Shown one piece after another: positions 39,188-50,911 of a DNA stretch of 64,000 nucleotides. A program made the position numbers and the translations under genes. Origin of the DNA: Semisulcospira habei (taxonomy: Eukaryota > Mollusca > Gastropoda > Semisulcospiridae); the NCBI GenBank assembly GCA_036245525.1, contig BTPG01000003.1:207373342-207437341 (forward strand). Reading direction: 5' to 3'. Numbering within the stretch: position 1 is the first letter of the stretch; every line of letters starts with the position of its first letter. The notes under the pieces were generated by a model. That model did not search any database, was not told the DNA's origin, and worked only from the letters and a program-made list of their open reading frames with translations.

Positions 39188-39790
39188 GACCACATTCAGT
39201 GATAACATTTTGCTCTTGTGTTGTTTTGAAATATGTTTTGTTCAAAAGTTAATTGAAAATAAAATAAGGCAAGCTCTGCTCAAAAGGGCTATTCGATAGT
39301 GTTTCTTCTCCAACTGGTGTGTTTTCATTTGCATGTGACTAGATTATTTAAACAAAAGTTTATATAAAATGAAAAACCGGCCACTTTTACACGTGATCTG
39401 TATGTGTGCTAGTATGTGTGATATTGCACTTCATGGTTATAAGTCGTTAGATCCTAAATCACAAACCAGCTCATACATTTATTTATACACATTAAGAGAA
39501 AATATTACATCGCTAAAGTTATTCATTTCTGTCAAAAGTCTTTTTGCGGATAATCTCAAGAGCTTCATGTGGTTTGGTATGTTATAGTTGGCTTGGCTGC
39601 ATACGATGTTTATTTGTTTCATGTGTTGATCTTGACAATGGACCCAGTAAGTAAAGGTCCTCGGCTCGTGACGGCCGCAGTGGGCCCGCACATGGATGTG
39701 CGTGGTCCCAATGCAGCCGTGGTGGCCTCGAAAATGTTCGTTCATATGCCACAACAATTTCCTAATGCTTATGCGTAAGCATTGATTAAA
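39188..39790. other. Non-coding interval
   Basis: No gene was recognised. A diverged family-1 hairpin (around 'GGCCCGCACATGGATGTGCG') lies at about 39655-39735. A short ATCTG-type pentamer run (39793-39818) precedes the next LINE. Confidence 0.5.
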
Positions 39791-39818
39791 GTTGATCTGA
39801 TCTGATCTAATCTGATCT

Positions 39819-41580
39819 CAGAATAAGAAGTTATCTAAGAATAATTCAACGAAGGAAAAAACACGACTAGAAAGAACAGTTACGACACCATTCTTTTTAC
39901 ACGCTTGGCAATCACCTTTTTGGCAAGCCCTGTTGAACGCGTGACATGCCCATACCACTTCAGTTTGCTTGTTTTTCACAATGGCTAATAGGTCTTCATA
40001 GGGCCCGATGGCTTGCCTGATTCTGCTTCCCACTTCCTCGTTCTTGATGTGATCTCTGTATGAAATGCCAAGCAGCATTCGAAAACATCTCATTTCAGTG
40101 GTTTGTATCCTCCTTTCAAGGTCTGCTGTGAGGGTCCATGACTCGCAGGCATACAAGAACACTGAGATGACTAAGGAGCGCATCAGTCTGTTCTTGGAGC
40201 AGAGCGTGATGTTTCTGTCCTTCCATATGGTCTTCAATCTTGTCAGTGTTGTTGTTGTCTGCGCAATCCTGGACAGTATTTCTGGTTTTGATCCCTCATC
40301 TGTCACAATGGCTCATAAGTATTTGAATTTATTAACTGTTTCTAGTTATTGGCTTCCAATCATGACGTCAGTGCCAATGCCACTAGTGTTATTTGTCATC
40401 AGTTTGGTCTTCTCTGCATTGATGTCCATCCCATACGCAATGGCTGTACTGTCCAGCTTCTCCACCAGCTGAGCTAGCTCCGTCTCTGTTCCTGCAAGGC
40501 CATCAATGTCGTCCGCAAAGCGCAAGTTCGTGATTGTTCTGTCTCCAATACTGAAAGTTCCTTCATGATCTTTCAGAGGGTCTGTCATGATTATTTCCAG
40601 GAAGATGTTGAAAAGAGTAGGTGAGAGCAAGCAGCCTTGTCTGACTCCAACTGTAGTCCTAAACCAGTTTCCTATTTTGCCGTTGAAGCAGACTGCGCTA
40701 GTGGTGTAAAGGTTTGCTATGACTTTGATCAGGTTGGCATTTATGTTGTATAGTTTCATGGTTAACCAAAGGGCTGCATGCCACACCCTGTCAAACGCTT
40801 TCTTAAAATCCACAAAGACATGATAAAGGTCTTGCTGGTGCTGGAGGTACCTCTCACATAGAACTCTCAGGTTGAAGATCTGCTCAGTTGTGCTGCGCCA
40901 TGGTCTGAAGCCTGCCTGTTCCTCAGCAATGATTTCCTCTGCCTGTGGCTTCAGCCTGTTCCGTAGGATCTTTAACATGACTTTGCTTGGGTGGCATATA
41001 AGACTAATTGTGCGATAATTCTGGCATTGATGTAAGCTGCCTTTTGGGGGGAGAGTTATTATAAGTGATTGGGTCCATGGTGTGGGCCAATCTCCTGACT
41101 GCCAGATCTTATTGCAGATTGTTATTAAGGCGCTTATCATGTCTTCTCCCCTTTCTTGGACTAGCTCTATAGGGATGTTGTCTGCTCCTGCTGCCTTCCC
41201 ATTTTTCAGCGACTTCACTGCAGCCTCTACTTCTTCTCGGAGGATGGGATAGTTGCCATTGTTGGTCACGGGTGGGTTGACAAGTACGCCTGGGTCCCCT
41301 GTAGCTCGGTGGTTGTTACAAATCTGAGCAGTACTCTGTCCATCTCTTCAGTATGTCTTGGTCTTCCGTAAGACAGTTCCCTTCACTATCTTGAATGATC
41401 GAGGAGCGTCCTTGTTTTACACTGGTGAGGTCTTTCACCAGTTGGTATGCTTTTTTGCTATTATTTTTGTTATGATTTTCTTCTACGTGTTTACATTCAT
41501 TACAGCGACTGGAAGAAATGAATATTGCGCATTGATACATCGCGAAAACGCATTTTTCTACCGCAGCTTGTGCCCCTAAA
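39819..41580 (-). mobile_element. RTE-like LINE, reverse transcriptase fragment
   Basis: Minus-strand frames 41316-41540, 40346-41269 and 39818-40306 cover an RT domain. It holds 'LKNGKAAGADNIPIEL', 'WTQSLIITLPPKGSL', 'NYRTISLICHPSKVML', 'EEQAGFRPWRSTTEQI', 'VFVDFKKAFDRVWH', 'GVRQGCLLSPTLFNIF' and the catalytic 'FADD' in 'LRFADDIDGLAGTE'. Stop codons interrupt it (one right after 'MIGSQ', another 11 codons later). No endonuclease domain remains upstream, so it is 5'-truncated and inactive. The family differs from the 4 kb LINE copies A-C. Confidence 0.85.
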
Positions 41581-41832
41581 ACTGTAGGTTATCCCTTCCT
41601 CCACCTCTCATAAAGAAGGTCGCATTGAAAAGGAAGTTTTATGCCCTGCATCCTGACAGGTGAGGAGATGACACTTCGGGTGTCCGACTCAAGACCCAAG
41701 AACATTTTATTTTTGATCGTCACAGAAAAGCGCCATCTCAAAGCATGTAAACCTATATTCTCATAACCCTAATCACAAAACATATAACAAAATTTTGCTA
41801 TTTGATTTCGAAACACGCTATACCGTAAATTA

Positions 41833-42006
41833 TTAACCCGTTCACTAGCTGCCAGTGGTCGAAAATTTCGTTCTAATTTTTTAAAAATTCAAACGTCCCC
41901 AAGCCGTGCAAGGAACCTGGGTCCAAAGTAGTGTCAGCAAGAGGCATAGATCCTCATGAGCCCCCGCAACTGCGTTTTCAGTATTTCTCGGCATTGAAAG
42001 GGCTAA
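41833..42006. repeat. TTAA-type element with a family-2 core
   Basis: It opens TTAACCCGTTCACTAGCTGC and closes 'GGCATTGAAAGGGCTAA' (TTAA mutated to CTAA). The half-hairpin 'GAGGCATAGATCCTCATGAG' lies near the middle. This ties the family-2 hairpins to TTAA termini. Confidence 0.6.
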
Positions 42007-42285
42007 GCCGTATACAAACACAATGCAACAAAAACAAAACAGCAAGGCAACGTTCTGTCTCGACAAACAGCCTTTGATAATCCATGACAGGCTTCAGTTT
42101 TGCATGCTTCCTTTTTTTTTTTTCCTTTTCATTTTGCCGATGTGCGTCACCAGGCGTTTGCTTGACTCTCTTCTTACCCCGTGTTTTTTCGTGTCCTGGT
42201 CCGTGATTGTGAACCTTACAACGTCGGGCCGGAATTTGCGATGGGCAATATCTGTGGAAGTTTGACTCACTTATTGCTAGTAGAT

Positions 42286-42373
42286 TTAACCCTTGGGTTC
42301 CCGGTGGTGCTTTTAGTCAGAGTCCAGCAGGAATCACTTCGACAAAACGCGCTACCGACAGCCAAAGGGTTAA
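42286..42373. mobile_element. 80 bp TTAA hairpin MITE, family 4 (clean copy)
   Basis: TTAA at 42286-42289 and 42370-42373 bounds an imperfect hairpin starting CCCTTGGGTTCCCGG and ending CTACCGACAGCCAAAGGG. 'CCCTTTGG' next to TTAA is the usual piggyBac-type terminus. Confidence 0.8.
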
Positions 42374-42447
42374 TTCTGCCTGTATGGCTACATTTATTAT
42401 TAAGCTCAGTCGTAATTGCCGGGGCAAGGCGAACGCTACCCAGCTGC

Positions 42448-42532
42448 AAGAGGCATAAACCCCCATGAGCCACCGCAGTCGCACTAACTTACCACAGTCG
42501 CGGGGGCTCCTGACGGTGTATGTCTCTTGTTA
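42448..42532. repeat. Family-2 hairpin
   Basis: Arms 'AAGAGGCATAAACCCCCATG' and 'GGCTCCTGACGGTGTATGTC' flank a duplicated Ser-codon-like 'CCGCAGTCGC' / 'CCACAGTCGC' apex. Confidence 0.6.
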
Positions 42533-42912
42533 GTCCTTTTTTTCTTTAGGCCCATGTTGGTCCCAACGGCATCTGTGTTCTTCAAGGAATGTCGGTCATT
42601 GCGCGGTGAGGTCCCAGACGTATCCACGGATAACAAGGTGTTGACCTCGATATCATCACGCTTTTTTTAGATTCTGGGACATTTTGCGTCTGACTGCTGT
42701 TCTCACTGTGCACGCCGCTAACTAGACCATACAAATATAGGGCACAAATATGGTTTGTCAGCACGTTCACAGTAACAAATAATCACTTTTGATGGTGTAC
42801 CTTGCAGCTCCTGCATATACTTCGGTCAAGGCATTTTGCTGCCAGTTCATTATCAGTCATTTAAGTGTTTATGTTTATTCATTGCTCAACAATGACACGT
42901 TGCCCAATGTTG

Positions 42913-43021
42913 TCCAATGAGCAAAAGGCCATTGGGCCTTCGTCGGCCGCTGTTGGCCCGTGCACAGCCGTGCACGGGCCAAAAGCGGCCTTCGTCGGCG
43001 CAAGGGCCTTTGCGCACTGGG
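42913..43021. repeat. GC-rich hairpin repeat, family 1
   Basis: Arms begin TCCAATGAGCAAAAGGCC and end CCTTTGCGCACTGG, with the apex 'CGTGCACAGCCGTGCACG'. Confidence 0.8.
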
Positions 43022-43604
43022 TGACAACTTTGGAAAGTATTTTATGGATTCATTCAATCAATATTTAAACTTGAACACATTCGCAAAGAAAACACGCAAG
43101 AAAACATCTTTCTCGATACTGTTTGTGGAGTTGCTATGTTTTGTCAGAACGCGGCTGATTTCTGTACTTTGAAACGTTTAGCTCACAATTGCCCGGGACA
43201 AACAGCAGGCACTGTTATCATCAATCATTCGGGTATAAATGTCATACAACGATTACAAACTTTTCACAATTAACAAAAACAATTACAAACGCTCTATAGG
43301 GTTAGGAGCATGCAGATTTTCTCATTGCAATGCTTTATGTTATGATGCTTTCAGCCACGGAAACTGTTGTGTTTTAGTCAGGCAGTGTTCAAAAGCACAC
43401 GAGATACACTGGACAGAATTCTACGATACTTTGTCGTGACTTATAACGTACAACGACATAATATTTCATGTTCAGTTCGGTAGTCATACCAAAAATCAGT
43501 TGTTATCAGAATAATTACCTGAAAATACCTTCGTATTGCAAAACCAGCATTTTAATTTATGTGAATTACTGTTGCATTCACCATCGTGTTTACTAACCTT
43601 GCAG
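43022..43604. other. Probable intron sequence 5' of the EGF exon
   Basis: No repeat was recognised. It ends with a pyrimidine-rich stretch and the splice acceptor 'TACTAACCTTGCAG', which includes a good branch-point-like TACTAAC. Confidence 0.5.
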
Positions 43605-43733
43605 AATGTCAAGACGGAACCTTTGGTCTAAACTGTGCGGAAACCTGCAGCAGCAACTATTTTGACGTGTGTAACAAGGTCACGGGACACTGCACGTGCA
43701 AATCGGAAAGGACAGGCCCATCATGTCGTCAAG
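43605..43733 (+). CDS. Host exon: EGF-like domain (MEGF/scavenger-receptor type)
   Basis: A 129 bp exon follows 'CTAACCTTGCAG' and ends before GTGTTT (a weak donor), phase 1 on both sides. It encodes 'CQDGTFGLNC', 'CNKVTGHCTC' and 'GPSCRQ' with cysteine spacing C-x8-C-x3-C-x7-C-x6-C-x1-C-x8-C. This is one laminin/MEGF-style EGF repeat of the kind strung together in molluscan receptor-like proteins. The next compatible exon is at 46116. Other exons were not found, so gene extent and start are unknown; a decayed gene copy is possible. Confidence 0.7.
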
Positions 43734-44104
43734 GTGTTTTATGATTAATCACTTAGTGTCCATCAAGCATTACGCTTACACATCAATAGATATGTTACAG
43801 CCCTTAGCAATAAAAGAGGCAACCTTTTAAATGGCGGCAATTGTGAAGTTGTTCGGTAACCAATGTGTGAAATGCTTTCTTACATTTAATTCTGTGCGTG
43901 TGTGGCTAGTGTTTGGCAATATTGATAATTTATTATAAGTATTTCTAGCCAAAAGGAGTCTTAATAAATATCACAGGAACTTAATTACAAATAGTGATAC
44001 GTCAGATTGAAGGTCTGGGAAACAGTTGATGCACAGTAAGCTATTTTTAAAATTGTTTTTCAACTCCAGGCAAATATTATGAATGCAGCTAAGATCCTTA
44101 TACT
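43734..44104. other. Probable intron sequence
   Basis: No gene or repeat was recognised up to the LINE fragment. Confidence 0.4.
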
Positions 44105-44720
44105 ATAATAATACTAATAATAATTACGGTATTTATAATGCGCTTATCTTGTATTAATTATAACTCTAAGCGCGCACTCACAACTCGCGCACGCATGCGC
44201 ACGATTTTGACAATGACTCATGTACCACAAATACATTATAACAGTCAGCTTAGGACGGGGAGTGTGGTGGCGTTATAGTGCTAGAAATGTTGAAAAAGGT
44301 GAGTTTTGAGGGCGGACTGGAAGGAGGAGAGAGACTGTTTCTGACGGAGAGAGAGTGGGAGAGTGTTTCAGGTGGATGGACCGTAGACGAAGAAGGAGCT
44401 GGGGCCGAAAGTGCTGAGTTTGGTGCGGGGGATGTGGAGGCGGAGAGGGTCAGAGGCAGAGCGGAAGGAGCGGGGAAGGAGTGTAAGGTTGAAGTAAGTT
44501 GGATAGAAAGGCAAGGGCGTAGTTGTTAAGGGATTTGTAGCAGAGAGACAGAATCTTGTATTGGATGCGTTGGGGGATGGGGAGCCAGTGAAGGAGTTTG
44601 AGCAGGGGTGTGATATGGTCGGATTTCTTCTTTCTGAGGACGAGGCGCGCAACATTGTTTTGGACGCGCTGGAGAGTGAAAGTGCAGTGAGGAAGGCCGG
44701 AAAGTGAGGAGAGAGTTGCA
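44105..44720 (-). mobile_element. L2/CR1-like LINE, 3' end fragment (inverted)
   Basis: This is the same family as 2103-2640 on the opposite strand: the 3' UTR ('ATAAGCGCATTATAAATACC' read on -) at 44105-44280 and C-terminal RT coding with 'LRLHIPRTKLSTFG' around 44410-44450, in broken frames. The Gly/Glu-rich plus-strand frame here is an antisense shadow. Confidence 0.8.
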
Positions 44721-46115
44721 ATGCGAGATAAGACTAAGACAGTGTGGAAAGATTAGCAGTTTATTCTCCTTTTCCTACTGTTCCAAGCTGCCGTGACTCG
44801 CAAATAGTGTCACTGTCGGTTTCAGGATCTGTCCATTAGCCTGTCCAGTTTGCACACCGAATCATTTTAAGGAGGCCTATTACTAATATTGCTCAGTGCC
44901 TGCAGTTCACATTAGAAATCTGAAATGATGTTGTCGTGTCTATTTCATAGGACGGAAACACGCAAGTACGTTTCCGGTACCATGATGTTTTCTGGCACAC
45001 AGCACAGATCTAAATTTCCAAGAGACAGAACACTTGACGTCTGCTTTTATTTTCGGTTCTTCGTTGTAAATGCATCCCTTTAATGAGCATCATTATCTTG
45101 TTAACACACTTAAGCTTCGGTGGTTTCAAACCCAGCGTGCTTCAGACCGCAGGAGGAGAAAACTGAAATTATGGCAGCCATTTGAAGATGTGTGCCCCTG
45201 ACTCGGGGCGCCACAGGTATAGAATACTAAGCAGAGCTCTTCATATGACCGCTATAACTTCGGTCCCCCCTCCCCCCCCCCCCCAACACACACACACACA
45301 CACACATTGTGGTCAGACCTTGCCTCCGTGAACACTGCTGCCATTGAAAAAAATTGACTCACTTTTTGCTAGGGGCTTTAATCATTTGGTTCCCGGTGGA
45401 GCTTTTAGTCAAGGTCATTCCTGCAGGAATCACGTCTACAAAACGCGCTACCGACATCCAAAGGGTCCATTCTGTCTGTATGGATACAGGTATTATCAAG
45501 TTCAGTGTTAACTGCCGAGGCAAGGCGAACGCTACCCAGCTGCAAGAGACATTAACCCTCATGAGCCCCATTCTCTTGTTAGTCCTTTTTATTTAGGCCC
45601 ATGTTGGTTCCCATATACATCTGTGTTATTCACGCGAATGTCGGTCAGTGAGCGGTCGTTTCAGACGCGAGATTAGCGATCACTAGCAGCGAAGGGGTTA
45701 AAACCTATGGCCAAAAGAATTCAACATAACTGATCTACATATAAAATACAATTGTTCTTTTGATTCTGTTTGTTTCTTGTTAGTAACTGGCAAGCAGTAC
45801 ACTTAAGTAACAGTACTAAACATGGCTGGTTTGCCTCTTGAGTTTACCATCACGAGTTCCCGATGATTTATTGTGCGATCTACGAATAACACATCCTCAA
45901 AACTGGCATTGACTTCTCACTAGGGAAAGAGGCGATGAAGATTCATTTCAGCGGCTGAAAACTCTAACAACACAAGGGGAGATGGGCGTGGGGGTGAGGT
46001 GGTATACACAGGAGTAGTATATAAATGTAGAGCTTCGCGCTTCTGGCTGCTGTTTGACGTACTGGTTGGAAACATGCCTACTCCAGTTTATTCCCTGTCA
46101 TTATGCTTCATCCAG
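44721..46115. other. Probable intron sequence with hairpin remnants
   Basis: No gene was recognised. A diverged family-4 element lies at about 45378-45468 and half a family-2 hairpin at about 45540-45575. A short C run and CA run lie at about 45265-45306. Confidence 0.5.
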
Positions 46116-46210
46116 AGTGTGATGAACATTACGGGCAAGACTGTGAGGAAGAATGTGGGGCCTGTATGGGTGGTGTCCCCTGTCACCATGTCAACGGGTC
46201 TTGTCAGCAG
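46116..46210 (+). CDS. Host exon: EGF-like domain, interrupted
   Basis: After 'ATGCTTCATCCAG' the phase-1 frame gives 'ECDEHYGQDCEEECGACMGG' and 'VPCHHVNGSCQQ', the first two-thirds of an EGF repeat. It fits in phase after the exon at 43605-43733. Beyond 'GTCAGCAG' (46210) the sequence becomes the 5' region of a LINE, and no good GT donor is found at that point. The exon therefore seems to be disrupted by the insertion, or ends in a non-obvious way. Gene function in this copy is doubtful. Confidence 0.6.
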
Positions 46211-47165
46211 GCCTACCCGGCACCGGCCTCCACGTGGCGTGGGTGGGTAGTCCACTCAGTCCCTGACTGAGTGGGCTAGCAGACGGGTGCCATCTTTGTC
46301 CAGGATTAGGACTTGATGTCAGCAGATATGTTGTTCAGTCTTTTTCGCTGGTCCAGTTTTTAAGGAGCTGTGCTAACCCAGGTCTTACCATGTTGGATTG
46401 GTCCTTAAAAATACTCATGAGCTTTTGGTCCTTTGGATCCCAAGTGTTTGCCGTGCTTGGAGACCCGTGTCGGGGGAGAAGAGGATCCTGGTGGCTGAAA
46501 CACTCCACTTTGGCCTTGACTTCTGCCTAAACGGGAGGCTAGTCGTACCGGCCTAGTCAATCGGCTCTTGTCACGTCGAGCCCTATCCCCCTGTTGACAT
46601 GCCGGTTGTTATACGGAGCACCATGCTATAGCCTCTGATGCTGATTAGGTGCTCTACGCCAGTATTCCCCTGCATTCAACAGTGTGATAGAAGGCGGTGG
46701 CTCAAACGGTTCAATCGGGCTTACCCCCTTGAGTATATCTTTCGGGCAGTCTCCATTGTGCGTCGGCTGGAGACCCGCCGACAATTGCACTTTCCCTTGT
46801 TGGGCTCGGTGGCGGGCGGGGACCCCCGGGGGATGAATATCTATCATACTATAATATGGAAAATATCAAAAAACCAAAACTGGCACCAAAGCGGCACATA
46901 GCCACTGACATTGACCTTGAAAATGATAGCGACTCCGATGGTGGGGAAGCGACGCCTCAGGTTTCGGCCGTCTGGCCTCGCTTTCTCATTATCCACAGCA
47001 AAGTTAAAGAGAAGCCTGTTTCCAAGCTGCACCCTTTCCTGGTGGGGGAGACCCTCAGGAGCCGTGTTGGCAGGCCTGAGGCCCAGCGCCTCAGGTCTGG
47101 TGACTTGTTGGTAGAGTGCCGTACCCGGGCACACTCCAATGGGCTACTGAGGCTATTGTCAACCT
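46211..47165 (+). mobile_element. LINE 5' region with ORF1 (gag-like) start
   Basis: About 640 bp of GC-rich 5' UTR-like sequence precedes an ORF from ATG 46856 ('MENIKKPKLAPKRHIATDID'). 'FLIIHSKVKEKPVSKLHPFL' and 'AQRLRSGDLLVECRTRAHS' resemble the N-terminal ORF1 of I/Nimb/Tad-type LINEs. The copy is cut at 47165 by a run of 44 T, so ORF2 is absent. A 5' fragment without a 3' end is unusual for a LINE. Confidence 0.7.

Positions 47166-47209
<44 letters not shown>
47166..47209. repeat. Poly(T) run
   Basis: 44 consecutive T directly join the ORF1 fragment. It may be the 3' tail of a minus-strand retroelement or processed copy. Confidence 0.95.
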
Positions 47210-47213
<4 letters not shown>

Positions 47214-47351
47214 TTGGGATGGATAGAAGTCAATATATGTTATCATATACATGTTTGTTGTCGATGTTTTCTGGAAGAAATAAAAGGTCTACTCCTTGGT
47301 TTCTGACGCCCAATCCGAGCGTAGAATGTTATCGTTTGGTCAGTGTGTGGG

Positions 47352-47354
<3 letters not shown>

Positions 47355-47422
<68 letters not shown>

Positions 47423-47472
47423 TTTTGTGTTTGTGAGCGCGCGCGCGCGTGTGTGTGTGTGTGTGTCTGTGA

Positions 47473-47525
<53 letters not shown>
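47355..47525. repeat. (TG)n microsatellite, compound
   Basis: Two TG arrays are separated by a short GCGCGC-containing segment. Confidence 0.97.
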
Positions 47526-49055
47526 TGGGCATGCGTGTGTTATTGGGAATGTAGAGTTTAAATCTCAAGCTATAGATTACGTCGTATGGCTTATGATTCA
47601 TGTTTTTTTTTTAATTAACCTTTTCACTGCCTCGAGAAAATATGAAAGCTATGTAACTGCAAGAAGTATTGATCCTCGTATGGTCCCGCAACGGCGTGGG
47701 CTCATGAGAATCTATGTCTCTTGCTGAGACCACTTCGTGTCCGTGTTCTTTGGACAGTTGTGGCTTTTAGTCGTTTACTTAACACAGATTTCTGAAACAA
47801 AATGTACGTTAGTTGACAGGGAAGATGTAAATGCTAAGGACTTATTTTGCAGAACCTACGTATCCATTTGAATGGCTTTTGTGTTTCTTATGAAAACCCT
47901 GCTAGGGCCCTCAGTCGCATTGGTCAGATACGTCACAACGAGTGACGTTTATTTATTACAGTTAGCGTTCAATAACAGACCGTAACTTGTTTGCGTTATC
48001 CAATTCACTTGTAATTCTACACCACACAGGGTGCGACGGAGGTAGAGTTTTAGGAAATAACCATGAAAAATGCCTCTAAATATGATGGACGCATGAGTAC
48101 ACGTTTTCCAAAGCTTTCTTCAAAACCTCGGATCTGTTGGGATCATAAGACAGTACCATGTTCCCTGTCTTCGTCAGACTCAGAACTTTATTTACCATCT
48201 TTTGCACTCTCTGTTGGTATTAGAAACAAGCTGGGATGAAACATAACCTAGAAAGTAACGTCTTTATGAGAGCTGTCCTCGCTGTCAAGGTCTCTACCTT
48301 TATTGTTTGACCTGATTCTGATGTTGAAATATCTCTTATTGAACAAGATGAGGATTTCATCCCAAAGTCTGCCGTATTCTTTGAAGCTCATATGCGTTTT
48401 TCTGTTAGGAATATTCGCAGTTGTTCATATTTTTAAGCTTATCCGTCTGATCCATTTCCTTCCTCTCTACGCCAACATCTGATCTACACACACGTCGGCA
48501 CACACAAATAAAGACGGACACACGGAGCTTCTTGCCATTAATACGCTCCGTGGTCTGAAGTAGCGACAGGAATTCTGAAGAAAATAGCACAAGAAGCAAA
48601 ATGATGTCAATAATAGCTTGACGTCATGGCATAGCTAGTCTCACGACGCCGTTTACACAGTGACGAAATTGATGTTTTACATCACTCATCCGAAAGGCCT
48701 TTTGTTCCACACAGCCTCTTCCGGGGCTGACTGTTTGTTGGGAATATATAGTGGATCAAAACTTGCAAAAATGAATTAATTATTATTCAAAACATTAAAG
48801 AAGTACAAAGCTGGCTAACGAACTCATCCAATGTCTTTCTCCAAATTAGCTATATCAGAAATTTCAAATAAATATGAAATAAATTACGGACTCTAATCGG
48901 GATCAACCAACGTTCCATAAAGGGTCTTTTATATCTTCAATAAGGCATGCAGTTACAGCGTGCTCGGAGGCTCTCTTAGCCACCTTTTAATAATAAAAAT
49001 TCGCCAAGTTTCAAGCTTGCACGTACAGCAATATCTGAGATTCTCGTGTCTACGC
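47526..49055. other. Non-coding interval
   Basis: A TTAA-type element with a family-2 core ('TTAACCTTTTCACTGCC', then 'CTCATGAGAATCTATGTCTC') spans about 47615-47730. No gene was recognised in the rest. A 'CACACAG|GGTGCGACGGAG' acceptor-like site near 48029 is not convincing. Confidence 0.5.
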
Positions 49056-49069
49056 ACATACGCACACAC

Positions 49070-49115
<46 letters not shown>

Positions 49116-49133
49116 ACACACACACACACTCAC

Positions 49134-49171
<38 letters not shown>
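49056..49171. repeat. (CA)n microsatellite
   Basis: A CA array with scattered CG and CT variants. Confidence 0.97.
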
Positions 49172-49173
<2 letters not shown>

Positions 49174-49521
49174 GGCCTTTCGCGCCAAATGTACGTTCAA
49201 CTAGACATGACGCAATCTTTCATCTTGTTGCGTCAGTTGTCAGAGGTTTGGGCCTGTCCGCCTTTGACATCATGGACGTGCTATTAAATTCGCCCCACCG
49301 CGACTCATCCTAAAAAGTCCCTTCTATAAATAAAAGGGACTTAAAAACCTACAACAATACATGCATTATTATCAAGAATCGCAATAACTACCCTGTCTTC
49401 TTATTTTGACATACTTGATGACTTGTTTCACACTTGAAGTGAAGACGATAACGTCAATCTTCGGCATATTTTCTAGTTCCTGAGCTGCGACGTCAAATCT
49501 TCTTTTTTTCAGACGTAATTT

Positions 49522-49627
49522 CCCAATGCGCAAAAGGCCATCGCGCCGATGTTTGGCCACTGTTGGCCCGCGGCCGTGCGCGGGCCAACGGCGGCCGACG
49601 TTGGCCCGATGGCCTTTGCGCACTGGG
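49522..49627. repeat. GC-rich hairpin repeat, family 1
   Basis: Arms CCCAATGCGCAAAAGGCC and GGCCTTTGCGCACTGGG, with the apex near 'GCGGCCGTGCGC'. It is close in sequence to 1957-2065. Confidence 0.85.
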
Positions 49628-49990
49628 TTGATGAGTGATACTATTACCCGAAATAGTTATTCATATTATTTTACACTAAGCCCTTTCTACTCTTCTTTTT
49701 ACAACCAGCATGACTAGGTACACGTTACACGGGGTTTCTGCTGTCCCCTGTGTGTAATGGACGAACATTTTACGTACAAGGGCGAAGAGATGTCCTTCGT
49801 TTTACGTCATACCAGTTTCAGTGGTATTGTAAGACACAGCAAATGTACACAACGCCTGAACAAATTAACACAATTGTTATTGTGAACGATGTGCATCTGC
49901 CGTCCTGTAGCATTCACGACACTGACTGCCTTAACTTTCCTCAGCCCACTTTGCTTCGTCGCACTACAGCGGGAGATGAAACGACCATTA
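49628..49990. other. Unassigned interval
   Basis: No gene was recognised. The 84-aa and 130-aa open frames here lack domains and partly run through the family-3 repeat. Confidence 0.4.
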
Positions 49991-49994
49991 CAAT

Positions 49995-50120
49995 AAAAGG
50001 GTAGTGCCAGATAAGCTTGGCGCCCTAAGGCGCCAAGCTGATCTGGCACTACCCTTGAATTATCGCGGTCGATCATCTCCTGCAACTGGTACATAGTCGT
50101 TGGGTGATACACACTTTGGG
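49995..50120. repeat. Family-3 palindrome, inner part
   Basis: 'AAAGGGTAGTGCCAGATAAG' mirrors 'GATCTGGCACTACCCTTGAA' around 'GGCGCCCTAAGGCGCC'. The left outer arm is missing. Confidence 0.75.
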
Positions 50121-50339
50121 AAATGAAGGTCTTCACACGAAATATAGTAATAATAAGCGCATTAAATAGGCGCTTTATCCCAATTGAAAATCGGCTCAAA
50201 GCGCCTCAGCGAACTTAACCCAACAAGCACGCTCACGTGAATCACGCGCATTCACTCGCACACTATACATAAACACAGAACATTCACGTGGTGCTAAGGG
50301 CAAGCTAAAGCGAGCTACTGTAGTTTTTGGAAATTCAAA

Positions 50340-50557
50340 ATCGTTTGTATTTAAAATTTGATTAAGTGAGCTGAAACTGATACCAACGTGGAGGGGGAGG
50401 AAGAGCCGGAGTACCCGGAGAAAGAACCCCCGACGGTCCGCCCGAATTTACGGTGACACTTACTAGAGGAGAAAAATCCGACGCCGGAACCCGTAATCGA
50501 ACCTCGCACCTTTAGCATTGGTGGCAGACGCCTTAACCACTGCGCCACGGACCGCCC
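50340..50557 (-). mobile_element. tRNA-derived SINE (solo copy)
   Basis: Read on -, the A-box-like 'GTGGCGCAGTGGTTAAGG', B-box-like 'GGTTCGATTAC' and body segment 'AAGTGTCACCGTAAATTCGG' match the heads of LINE copies A and B at about 90%. It then continues in a different body to about 50340. It is adjacent to a diverged family-1 hairpin at 50568-50642. No functional tRNA structure is implied. Confidence 0.75.
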
Positions 50558-50911
50558 CGAAATGGGTCCAGCAAACAACCATCGGGCCAATGTCGGCAGT
50601 ATTCGGCCCGAGCACACCTGCGGCCGACATCAGCGTGATGACCCGATGCGTGTACTGCTCACTCTCATCACTGAGGTTTCGTTTGCTGCAAACGACTTCC
50701 AACGACGAACGAGAACCTCTCGGGGATGCTTGGGGTGCTGTCTGTGTGGTTATGATAGAAACTGTTTATCTGCTGATTTCGCTCTCGTTCCTTGTTGGGA
50801 GTCTTTCGTTTCAAGCGAAACCTCACTGCTAACTGGCAAAGCCCTGGATCACCAGGCAAATAAGATGCCCCGCCTGCCAGAGACACACGGATGTAAGTGA
50901 GGCCAACATTG
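50558..50911. other. Unassigned interval
   Basis: A diverged family-1 hairpin occupies about 50568-50642. No gene was recognised in the rest. Confidence 0.4.

Noticed and set aside
44278..44529. Gly/Glu-rich 83-aa plus-strand frame
   Set aside because: It is the antisense of an L2-like LINE 3' fragment.
48020..48040. Splice acceptor plus EGF-like start 'GGTGCGACGGAG'
   Set aside because: The frame meets a stop after about 16 codons, has too few cysteines and its phase does not match the other EGF exons.
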